Shown piece by piece: positions 7,214-14,600 of a DNA stretch of 37,406 bases. The notes beneath the pieces were generated by a model that saw nothing but the letters and a program-made list of their open reading frames with translations, did no database searches and was not told the DNA's origin. Numbering within the stretch: position 1 is the stretch's first letter; every line of letters starts with the position of its first letter. A program made the translations under genes and the position numbers. Origin of the DNA: an uncultured Saprospiraceae bacterium (GTDB lineage Bacteria > Bacteroidota > Bacteroidia > Chitinophagales > Saprospiraceae); assembly GCA_937921775.1 (NCBI GenBank), contig CAKZUK010000182.1, positions 1-37,406 of the forward strand, given 5' to 3'.

Positions 7214-8074
7214 TTAATGAGGAAAAACACTATTAGACATGATCATTGCTTCTTGAAAAGCCATTAGGTCAAGGCCAAGATCTTCTACTACCCCATCTTG
7301 TTCTTTGAGATAACTGATCATGTTTTCAGTTGCCATATTTCCGGTAAGATCATCTTTAGCCATAGGGCAACCTCCATAGCCTTTTATAGCACCGTCAAAA
7401 CGTTTGCAGCCATTGGCGTAAGCAGCCTCCACCTTCTCTTTCCAATTATGTGGTTGGGTATGCAGATGTGCTCCAAATTCAATATCTGGATAAGCGGGGA
7501 TTAACTGAGAGAAGAGATAGGATATGCTTTCTGGATTAGAAACACCAATCGTGTCAGATAAAGATAAAATTCGAATATCTAATGCATGGAGTCGGTCTAC
7601 CCATTTGTGAACAATATCACGATTCCATTCATCTCCATAGGGATTACCAAATCCCATTGAGATGTAAACCACCATTTTTTTATTACTGTTTACACAAATG
7701 TCCTGCATTACTTTTACCCGCTCTAAAGATTCTTCAATAGTAGCATTGGTGTTCCTGAGTTGGAAAGTTTCAGAAATAGAAAATGGGTATCCCAGGTAAG
7801 AAATTTCTTCAAAAACAGCAGCATCTACTGCTCCACGCTTATTTGCAACTATCGCCAAAAGTTCGGATTTGGTATCGGAGAGATCAAGACCGGCCAATAC
7901 TTTAGCGGTGTCTCGCATTTGTGGAATCGCTTTTGGAGATACGAAACTCCCAAAGTCAATAGTTGAGAAGCCTACCTTTAACAATTGGTTAATGTAAGCA
8001 ATCTTCTTTTCAGTGGGAATAAATTCAACGATACCCTGCATAGCGTCTCTGGGGCATTCAATAAGTCGAATCAT
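7214..8074 (-). CDS. Hydroxymethylglutaryl-CoA lyase
   Basis: A 286-residue TIM-barrel enzyme of the HMGL-like family. HMG-CoA lyase cleaves 3-hydroxy-3-methylglutaryl-CoA to acetyl-CoA and acetoacetate, the last step of leucine degradation, in the cytoplasm. Motifs match the family: E-C-P-R-D-A-M-Q-G near residues 6-14 (catalytic Arg9, Asp10), S-F-V-S-P-K-A-I-P-Q-M at 43-53, G-A-H-L-H near 201-205 (metal ligands H203, H205), and G-Y-G-G-C-P-M-A with catalytic-loop Cys236 followed by D-D-L-T-G-N-M-A-T-E. The A-K-D-D-L variant of the P-Y-A-x-G-A-S-G-N signature differs from mammalian and Pseudomonas enzymes but is compatible with this subfamily. Related HMGL-like enzymes such as homocitrate synthase lack the CP loop. 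No other leucine-pathway genes are adjacent. Confidence 0.9.
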   Translation of the reverse strand: MIRLIECPRDAMQGIVEFIPTEKKIAYINQLLKVGFSTIDFGSFVSPKAIPQMRDTAKVLAGLDLSDTKSELLAIVANKRGAVDAAVFEEISYLGYPFSISETFQLRNTNATIEESLERVKVMQDICVNSNKKMVVYISMGFGNPYGDEWNRDIVHKWVDRLHALDIRILSLSDTIGVSNPESISYLFSQLIPAYPDIEFGAHLHTQPHNWKEKVEAAYANGCKRFDGAIKGYGGCPMAKDDLTGNMATENMISYLKEQDGVVEDLGLDLMAFQEAMIMSNSVFPH

Positions 8075-8134
8075 ATTTTACTATCGTTTTTTGATCAGTT
8101 TTACAACCGAAATCTATTTCACATGTTTAATAGT

Positions 8135-8295
8135 GAAGTTGTTCGAAACTATGTTCAGCACTGAAGGTGAAGGTTTGATTGTCAAGACGAAGCTCTTTCG
8201 AAGTTTCGTAGCCTTAGCTACGGGACGAATAAAAGCTGATTATGAGGCGATCAATCTTTTACCTGCAAAGTTGAAGATGGTTTTTAAACAACTTC
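8135..8295. repeat. 161-bp palindromic element, copy A (diverged type)
   Basis: Starts with GAAGTTGTT (8135-8143) and ends with AACAACTTC (8287-8295). The two halves are imperfect reverse complements throughout, many differences being transitions that keep G-U pairing on one strand. The exact centre is a perfect hairpin CGTAGC (8207-8212), loop CTTA, GCTACG (8217-8222). Length, centred CTTA loop and TAGC/GCTA stem are shared with the elements at 20711 and 36919, although the arms differ. It has no coding capacity. Confidence 0.7.
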
Positions 8296-8331
8296 TTTTA
8301 CAACTACTGAGACAAAGATAATTACTTTAAG

Positions 8332-8339
8332 TATTTTTG
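8332..8339 (+). promoter_or_regulatory. -7 element TATTTTTG for the small membrane protein
   Basis: Full match to TAnnTTTG, 61 nt before the ATG at 8401 and 36 bp after the end of the palindromic element. No TTG was found at the expected -33 spacing. Confidence 0.4.
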
Positions 8340-8400
8340 TGTGGTAAATGCCGAACAATTCAAACTCTTTAATTCTCGAGCTACAAACAAACGATCAATT

Positions 8401-8610
8401 ATGTCAAAAAGTTTATTTACAACAATCGGATTCATATTATTTCTATTGGGAATGCTCTCAATGGTGCTTATGGTGGTAGGTGTTCAATTTTCTTATCTAA
8501 CTTGGCTAGATGCAGCTGGCAGAGGCTTGGGCTTACTTGCCCGTATCGTGATGATTGTTGGAGGAGCTATTATTATTGTTTTGACTCGCGGGAATTTTGA
8601 TGGCCGCTAA
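8401..8610 (+). CDS. Small two-helix membrane protein
   Basis: A 69-residue protein with two hydrophobic segments, about residues 8-30 and 45-62, and a short basic/acidic tail (T-R-G-N-F-D-G-R). Function is unknown. The reading frame extends upstream to a GTG at 8341, but ATG 8401 gives the more natural start (M-S-K-S-L-F) and places the -7 element TATTTTTG at 8332-8339 upstream. It converges on the iron-sulfur oxidoreductase gene and is separated from it by the inverted repeat at 8627-8701. Confidence 0.7.
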   Translation: MSKSLFTTIGFILFLLGMLSMVLMVVGVQFSYLTWLDAAGRGLGLLARIVMIVGGAIIIVLTRGNFDGR

Positions 8611-8626
8611 GAAGAATTAGATGGTC

Positions 8627-8701
8627 AATTAGAATTGAAATTAGAATGGCCTTCTATCTTGTGCTCTGCGTTTGAGTGACATTCTAATTTCGATTCTAAT
8701 T
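8627..8701. terminator. Long inverted repeat between convergent genes
   Basis: Arms 8627-8648 and 8680-8701 match at 21 of 22 positions, with a 31-nt loop. Both arms are built of the motif AATTAGAAT. It lies 16 bp after the stop of the small membrane protein gene and 4 bp before the stop of the opposing gene. A bidirectional terminator is likely, though the stem is AT-rich. Confidence 0.6.
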
Positions 8702-8705
8702 TCTA

Positions 8706-10079
8706 CTACTTATCCTCCGCCATTGCATCCAAGGCCCACTTATCCCGATCATCTGGCAATTGCCAAACCGCTCCACTATTTTCAATCGCATTAAACATTG
8801 GCAACCAATCTGATGGGCCTGCAGACTCCGTCAGGATCTCGTAGCGACGTAATTTAAGAATTGCGTCAAGTGGATTAATTAAAACCGGGCAAGCTTCTAC
8901 ACAAGCATTACAAGTAGTACAAGCATGAATTTCTTCCTTACTTATATAATCGAACAGCGTTTTACCGTCATCAAAGTTGGCTTCGGTTAAGGCTTTTGCA
9001 GAATTTCTTTCGTCTTCTTTTATGTATTTGAAGTGTCCACTATCTAGCTTCTCTCCTACTTCTTCAGCACGATCACGAATATCCATCATCACTTTACGTG
9101 GCGATAACTTTTTTCCTGTGATATTGGCTGGGCACACATCGGTACAACGACCACATTCTGTGCAAGTATACGCTTCCATGATGTTCTTCCAACTGAGCGA
9201 AGAGACATCATTGGCTCCAAACTCTGGTAGTTCTTCATCCATTGGTGCATCCGACTCAGGAGTAAGTCCCATCATAGATTTTACTTCATCCATAATCGCT
9301 GGCATATTTGACATTTCACCTTTTGGTTCTAGCCTTGAAAAATAGGTATTTGGAAAGGCCAGAAAAATATGCAAGTGTTTTGACTTAGGTAAATAGTTCA
9401 GGAATAAGAGAACTGTGATTATGTGCAACCACCAACCAAATCGTTCTACTAGCATCAGAATTCCTTCATTGAAGCTTCCGAAAATTAAAGGTCCAACAAA
9501 ACTACTGATGGCAAAGGTTCCAGTATCGTGGTACTTAGCTGGGTTGAGTTGTTGAAGGACAACATCTGCTCCGTTCATCGAAAAGATACCTACCAATAGA
9601 GCCAATTCACCAAGCAAGATCAAGTTACCGTCAAGTTTAGGCCAAAGGGTCATTTCTGGTTTGTGAAAACGTGGTATCTTCAAAAGGTTTCTACGAGCTA
9701 AAAAGATGATGGTAGCTATGAAAGCACCAACCGAGAGTATTTCTATAAAACTGATGATTATTGGGTAAAGAACACCAATATAATCAAGGAAGAAACGGTG
9801 TGTCCCAAAAAAGCCATCAATAAAGATCTCAATCAACTCTACTTGAGTCATCAGAAAAGCGACATAAATAAAAAGATGTAATACCGCTGGTATCCAACGT
9901 TTAAACATTTTTTTTTGTCCTAGAGCGATGAGCACCACGTTTTTCAAGCGTTCTCCTTCGTTTCCACTCAGGTCTTCATCTTTACCTAGCAATATGTTTC
10001 GTCTAACACGCATAAACTGTCTAGTCGCCCAAACAACAGATAAGATAACGATGATTGCAAAAAAGATTTGTTGTAACAT
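8706..10079 (-). CDS. Membrane-bound 4Fe-4S oxidoreductase subunit (HdrC/NarI-like fusion)
   Basis: A 457-residue electron-transfer protein. The N-terminal part has about six hydrophobic segments (about 5-22, 62-82, 103-127, 153-170, 189-208, 214-230), like a NarI/HdrE-type cytochrome-bearing membrane domain. The C-terminal part holds two 4Fe-4S ferredoxin motifs: C306-x2-C309-x2-C312-x3-C316-P and C387-x2-C390-x2-C393-x3-C397-P. This layout is common in Bacteroidota as '(Fe-S)-binding protein', usually paired with a cysteine-rich CCG-domain (HdrB-like) protein encoded next to it. No such partner is present: the downstream side is a convergent gene. It probably passes electrons between the quinone pool and a soluble partner; the donor is unknown. 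A perfect -7 box precedes it. Confidence 0.85.
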   Translation of the reverse strand: MLQQIFFAIIVILSVVWATRQFMRVRRNILLGKDEDLSGNEGERLKNVVLIALGQKKMFKRWIPAVLHLFIYVAFLMTQVELIEIFIDGFFGTHRFFLDYIGVLYPIIISFIEILSVGAFIATIIFLARRNLLKIPRFHKPEMTLWPKLDGNLILLGELALLVGIFSMNGADVVLQQLNPAKYHDTGTFAISSFVGPLIFGSFNEGILMLVERFGWWLHIITVLLFLNYLPKSKHLHIFLAFPNTYFSRLEPKGEMSNMPAIMDEVKSMMGLTPESDAPMDEELPEFGANDVSSLSWKNIMEAYTCTECGRCTDVCPANITGKKLSPRKVMMDIRDRAEEVGEKLDSGHFKYIKEDERNSAKALTEANFDDGKTLFDYISKEEIHACTTCNACVEACPVLINPLDAILKLRRYEILTESAGPSDWLPMFNAIENSGAVWQLPDDRDKWALDAMAEDK

Positions 10080-10111
10080 TGATAAAATGTGTTAATTTTG
10101 ATTTCGATTAG

Positions 10112-10119
10112 CAAAAGTA
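10112..10119 (-). promoter_or_regulatory. -7 element TACTTTTG for the iron-sulfur oxidoreductase gene
   Basis: On the minus strand, TACTTTTG is a full TAnnTTTG match located 33 nt upstream of the start at 10079. Confidence 0.5.
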
Positions 10120-10311
10120 CTAGGCCAAAATTATGTTATTGATATAATCGCTGCGTATTTTAGACCTACATTTTCTAAATTTTAAGCTATAACTTGAAGG
10201 ATGAAGCTTAAAGTTTAGTCAATTAGAGCTAAAATTCACCACCGGTCAATGGTAAGCTAATTATATCCCTACACTATTCAAACGATAAACTTCAATATAG
10301 GTTCTGGAAAA

Positions 10312-10319
10312 TACCTTCG
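10312..10319 (+). promoter_or_regulatory. -7 like element TACCTTCG for the phosphoribosyltransferase gene
   Basis: TACCTTCG matches TAnnTTTG at all but one specified position and ends 22 nt before the ATG at 10342. Confidence 0.4.
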
Positions 10320-10341
10320 TAATTGGACAAATATATATAAA

Positions 10342-10833
10342 ATGAAACTACTGGACGAACAACAGATTCAAAAAAAGATTGAACGGCTGGCTATTCAAAT
10401 TCTCGAAAACAATTTTGGAGAAAAACAGATCATCTTAGTTGGAATCAATAACAATGGGATGCGCTTTGCAGAAATGCTCCTTGAGAACCTAGAAAACAAG
10501 ACTAAAACCGAATTTGAGTTAACTCAACTTAGACTTAATCCTGCTGACCCAGTTGATAATGAGGTCAGTATTGATTATCCATTAAAAAAGTTGGCGAATA
10601 AGGTAATCATCATTGTCGATGATGTGGCGAATACCGGAAGAACCTTATTTTATGCCTTCAAACCTTTAATGGCTATTTTGCCAAAAAAGGTAGAAGTTGC
10701 CGTTTTAGTAAATCGTGAACATAAATCCTTTCCTATCAAAGTCGATTATGTTGGTATGTCGCTGGCAACTACGATGCACGAGCATATTGAGGTAAAAATC
10801 AAGGGGAAGCGTAAGTCTGTTGCTTTGAGTTAA
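10342..10833 (+). CDS. PyrR-like phosphoribosyltransferase
   Basis: A 163-residue type I phosphoribosyltransferase. The PRPP-binding signature V-I-I-I-V-D-D-V-A-N-T-G-R-T-L lies at about residues 88-102. A flexible-loop/PPi region around V-G-I-N-N-N-G (33-39), the hood region, and a C-terminal V-D-Y-V-G-M segment (134-139) are consistent with PyrR or a purine phosphoribosyltransferase fold. Bacillus PyrR is a uracil-responsive RNA-binding regulator of pyrimidine genes with weak UPRTase activity. The length is slightly below that of classical PyrR (about 180), and no pyrimidine genes or attenuator are nearby, so a regulatory role cannot be claimed. Monocistronic, with a strong terminator directly downstream. 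Confidence 0.8.
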   Translation: MKLLDEQQIQKKIERLAIQILENNFGEKQIILVGINNNGMRFAEMLLENLENKTKTEFELTQLRLNPADPVDNEVSIDYPLKKLANKVIIIVDDVANTGRTLFYAFKPLMAILPKKVEVAVLVNREHKSFPIKVDYVGMSLATTMHEHIEVKIKGKRKSVALS

Positions 10834-10868
10834 AACGTTGCTACAGGCTCAATTAGATACTCCAATTA

Positions 10869-10903
10869 AAAAAGGCTCCTGTAAAGAATACGGGAGCCTT
10901 TTT
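10869..10903. terminator. Bidirectional rho-independent terminator
   Basis: Arms 10869-10882 and 10890-10903 pair as AAAAAGGCTCC...GGAGCCTTTTT with one mismatch and a 7-nt loop; A-run before and T-run after make it work in both directions. It lies between the phosphoribosyltransferase gene and the Bor-like lipoprotein gene. Confidence 0.9.
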
Positions 10904-10929
10904 ATATTGAAGCAGTGCCTAAGCATTGC

Positions 10930-11214
10930 TTATTTAGTTACAATTGTAGTAGTTGGTGTATAAATACCAAAAGTAAGGCTACTTAACAATCCGTCAATAA
11001 AGCTATGTGTGATCGTAACTGTATAATTCTCAGCTCCATCAGCTAATTCTTCCGGACTTTTTTGGTCGCCTACAGGTGCTAATCCTGCAATAACAAAATG
11101 GTTTTTCGCTTTTACTTCAACTCCTGTAGTTGCTCCTTTTCCTACATTATATTTAACGGTATAACATGAAGAAACACAAAGTGCAAATGCACATAAAATG
11201 ACTAGCTTTTTCAT
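10930..11214 (-). CDS. Bor family lipoprotein
   Basis: A 94-residue lipoprotein. The signal peptide ends in a lipobox V-S-S-C with the lipidated Cys at residue 17. The mature part has the Bor family pattern: an H-F-V-I-A-G-L-A-P strand (residues 39-47), a central hydrophilic helix-like stretch, and S-F-I-D-G-L-L-S-S-L-T-F-G-I-Y-T-P-T at residues 71-88. Phage lambda Bor is an outer-membrane lipoprotein linked to serum resistance; homologs are scattered in chromosomes. The cysteines found in lambda Bor's central region and near its C-terminus are missing here. The frame extends to 11250, but the ATG at 11214 follows a -7 box at 11248-11255 and starts a proper signal peptide. Cellular role here is unknown; no other phage genes are nearby. 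Confidence 0.8.
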   Translation of the reverse strand: MKKLVILCAFALCVSSCYTVKYNVGKGATTGVEVKAKNHFVIAGLAPVGDQKSPEELADGAENYTVTITHSFIDGLLSSLTFGIYTPTTTIVTK

Positions 11215-11247
11215 AATTTTAAGTGGTTTAAATGATTTATTAAGACT

Positions 11248-11255
11248 CAAAATTA
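11248..11255 (-). promoter_or_regulatory. -7 element TAATTTTG for the Bor-like lipoprotein gene
   Basis: Full TAnnTTTG match on the minus strand, 33 nt upstream of the ATG at 11214. It overlaps the longer in-frame start at 11250 and therefore favours the shorter protein. Confidence 0.5.
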
Positions 11256-11535
11256 AGTATTTATTCTAGATTTTTGAGCATTTTTCTATTCATATTAATG
11301 GAGAAATACGCTTAATTTTTCATTCTAAGCTAGCTAAGAGCCAAGAGATAACAAGCAAATATTTATTCAACAGATATTCCGAATGTAATGGCGAGGTATA
11401 AACCCAATTTTGTCCATCCACTTACTACTCTGTAACATAGCTTCTTCTTATACGCTATATCCTTCGAAATTATCAAATATTTACCTCTCCTACCCTTTTC
11501 GCTCGTTTCACCTCCCTTAGCTCCCAACTAAAATC

Positions 11536-11576
11536 AAAAGAGCGACTTTCAGGTTGTCCCAAAAGCCGCTCTTTTT
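11536..11576 (-). terminator. Rho-independent terminator of the large surface-protein gene
   Basis: AAAAGAGCG (11536-11544) pairs with CGCTCTTTT (11567-11575), extended inward by CTTT/AAAG after one mismatch. On the minus strand it lies about 85 nt after the stop codon at 11660 and is followed by a short T-rich tract. Confidence 0.75.
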
Positions 11577-11659
11577 ATAAATTGTATAGAATCGTAAAAA
11601 TGAGATCTAAAAAATCTAGCATTCTAAATTCAATTCAAAGTCATACTTATAATACCTTA

Positions 11660-14600
11660 TTACTGCTTTACCCACTCTTTCGTCCAACGGTAACCGTCTT
11701 TCTCAAAAGTAATTAGGTAAATGCCTGTTGCAAAATTAACAACGTCCAAGGCTTCATTATGTGAAGGCTGCACAATTGTCTTCAATGTTTGTCCCAAAAT
11801 ATTGGTAATCGTCATTACATCCAATTGAACTTCTGAACCAACAAATAATACATCAGCTGTTGGATTTGGGAATACATGTACTTTGTTTTCCAATTCAATA
11901 TCGTCTGCAGAAATTGACATTTCGAAATCTGGTAAATACCTAGGGAAAATTTGGTAACCTGAATCATAAGGTGAATCGTTATCAAACTGACCTCCAAGTC
12001 CTGTTACGTTAAATACTCCTACTGGCGGATTTGTTCCAAAAACATCTACATCATTATCGATTCTAATTTGGTAAGTATTAGTACCATCTGAAGCACTTAC
12101 GTTGAATCCAGACCCCATATTGGTCCATTCCGTTGGGTCATCTAAGGTCAAGTTGAAAATTTTAACCAGCTTAGATTCGGTATCTTCATTCAAGTCTGTA
12201 ATGGTCTCAGGGTCATGCAATGGATTTGCTGAAGAAATCAAATAAACAGAATCAATACTCATCTGCGTAAGACCATTAAAGAAACCTACAGTTCCAAATA
12301 TACCTACTTCATCTCCTTCTGCAACGGTATAACCAAAATTGCCAGATCCAAGGAAGTTGGCAATTCCTTCTTCTTTATCATCCGCGTCTATGATGGTAAA
12401 TTGTAAACCTGCAGGTCGTAAATTCACACCATATACAATCCCTCTAATCTCACACAAAACACCTAAAGAATCAGGGGATCCTTCTGGGTCATTATTATTA
12501 ATATCTCCGATGTCATACAAAGGAATATTAACTTCACACTCTACTGTTATTACAACATTAGCAGTATCACAAAGAGGACTTGCATCACATACAACATAAG
12601 AAAATGCATCAAGACCACAAGTCCCTAAGTCAGGTGTATAGGTAATTGTCAAATCTGTATTTATTACAGCAGTTCCAAATACAGGTAAGTCAACAAGCTC
12701 TAAAGTCGTTGTTCCGTTAGGTGTATTATCATTTGCCAAAACTGTAATCGTTATAGGTACATCAACATCCGTTGTTACGTTATCATCTGTGGCATCCAAG
12801 ATCGGAGGAAGACAAGCAACAACATCAACATCAGCAATATATCTTGGGATCAATTGATAACCTTCGTCATGCGGGACACTTGAGTCAAACTGACCTCCAA
12901 TTCCTGTTATTGTAAATTCACCAGTTGGTGCTGCAGTTCCATAAACATCTGTATCAGCATCTACTCGCATTTGTACCGTATCCATTCCTACTACAACGTC
13001 AACGTTGAATCCAGAACCAGAGTTTGTCCACTGTGTTGGATCAGCCAAAGTCACACACTCCATTTGAGTCATCTGTGATTCAGTTGCCTCACTTAATGCA
13101 GTTACAATATCTGGGGCGAATAATGGATTATTTTGAGAAATCAAAAATACAGAATCAGGGTTGATCTGAGTCAAACCATTAAACTGACTGATTGTTCCTT
13201 CTACCAATACGCGGTCTCCTTCAGTTACGGTATAACCAAAGTTGCCAGAAGCATAGAACAATCCAATTCCATCATTATTATCATCAATGAATGTAAACTG
13301 TAAACCTGATGGGCGCATGTTAACACCATGTACGGTTCCAATCAATCCACAAATAACACCAAGCGAATCCGTCACACCATCTGCATCTACTGAACTAACA
13401 TCTCCGATTGGATAAACTGGAAGTCCAGTTCCAATAACACTACAAGCACTTTGATCTACATCGGCAATGTATCTTGGGATTAGTTGGTAACCTCCGTCAT
13501 AAGGAGAACTAGAGTCAAATTGACCTCCAATACCTGTTACTGTAAACTCACCAGTTGGTGCTGTAGTTCCATAAACATCTGTATCTGCATCTACTCGCAT
13601 TTGCACTGTATCCATTCCTACTACAATGTCAACGTTGAAACCAGAACCAGAGTTTGTCCACTGTGTTGGATCAGCCAAAGTCACACACTCCATTTGAGTC
13701 ATCTGCGATTCGTTTGCTTCAGACAGAGAGCTTACTACATCAGGATTCCAAAGTGGATTACCTGAAGAAATCATCATTACAGTATCTGGGTTGATCTGAG
13801 TCAAACCATTAAATTGGCTGATCGTTCCTTCCACAGTTACCAAGTCACCTTCTGCTACCGTGTAACCGAAGTTTCCTGAAGCATAGAATAGTCCGATACC
13901 GTCATTGTTTTGATCGATGAATGTAAACTGCAAACCAGAAGGTCGCATGTTAACACCGTGTACAACTCCAGTCAAAGAACATTCAACTCCTACTGAATCC
14001 GCCACACCGTCTACATCAACTGTAGTTACTGTACCGATTGGGTATGTAGGGTAAGAAGCTCCGTCGTTATCTTCAATAGTAATTGTAAACAAACCATCCG
14101 TTGCAATAGTGGCTCCCATTGTTGGGTTAGCCATTTGTATAACAACTGTTTCATCCGCTTCGATATCTGTATCATCTAGTAAAGCCATATCGATGAAAGC
14201 TACGCTAGATTCACCAATACCTTCTGGGCTAAAGTGTAGTGTTGTATTAATAATTGTATAATCAACACCATCGGTTGCTGTTCCTGATCCCATGATCACG
14301 ATGTCTACATCTGCGGTATCCATCATTCCTGTATTTGCCATTCTAACTGCAAACATGTCAGTTCCGTTTCCTTCGTTGGTTACGTCTGTAGTACCATTGA
14401 AGAAAAGGTAAGGAGCGGTGGCACAAGTATTAGCTGCACCAGGGCTAGCAAAAATAATATCGTTTCCACCACCAGAAGTGATTCCAGTGTTATTGGTTGA
14501 AAAACTCCAATTAGCAGCATCATCGTTATCTGCGTTTACATCACAAAGGATAGCAGAAGTACCATCACCGTCAGCAATCTCTGGCCAAGGGCTGTTATTA

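Larger units (their letters stand above)
8075..8400. other. Divergent intergenic region filled by a palindromic element
   Basis: Between the HMG-CoA lyase (minus) and the small membrane protein (plus). Half of it is the 161-bp palindromic element at 8135-8295. A TATTTTTG -7 box follows at 8332-8339. An open frame across 8013-8321 is judged an accident of the repeat. Confidence 0.7.
11215..11659. other. Intergenic region, 445 bp
   Basis: Holds the promoter of the Bor-like gene and, at 11536-11576, the terminator of the large surface-protein gene. The stretch 11290-11530 shows no coding frame, repeat or RNA that I can support. Confidence 0.5.

Noticed and set aside
8013..8321. Open reading frame of 102 codons on the + strand
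   Set aside because: It overlaps the start of the HMG-CoA lyase gene on the other strand and mainly runs through the palindromic element; no family likeness.
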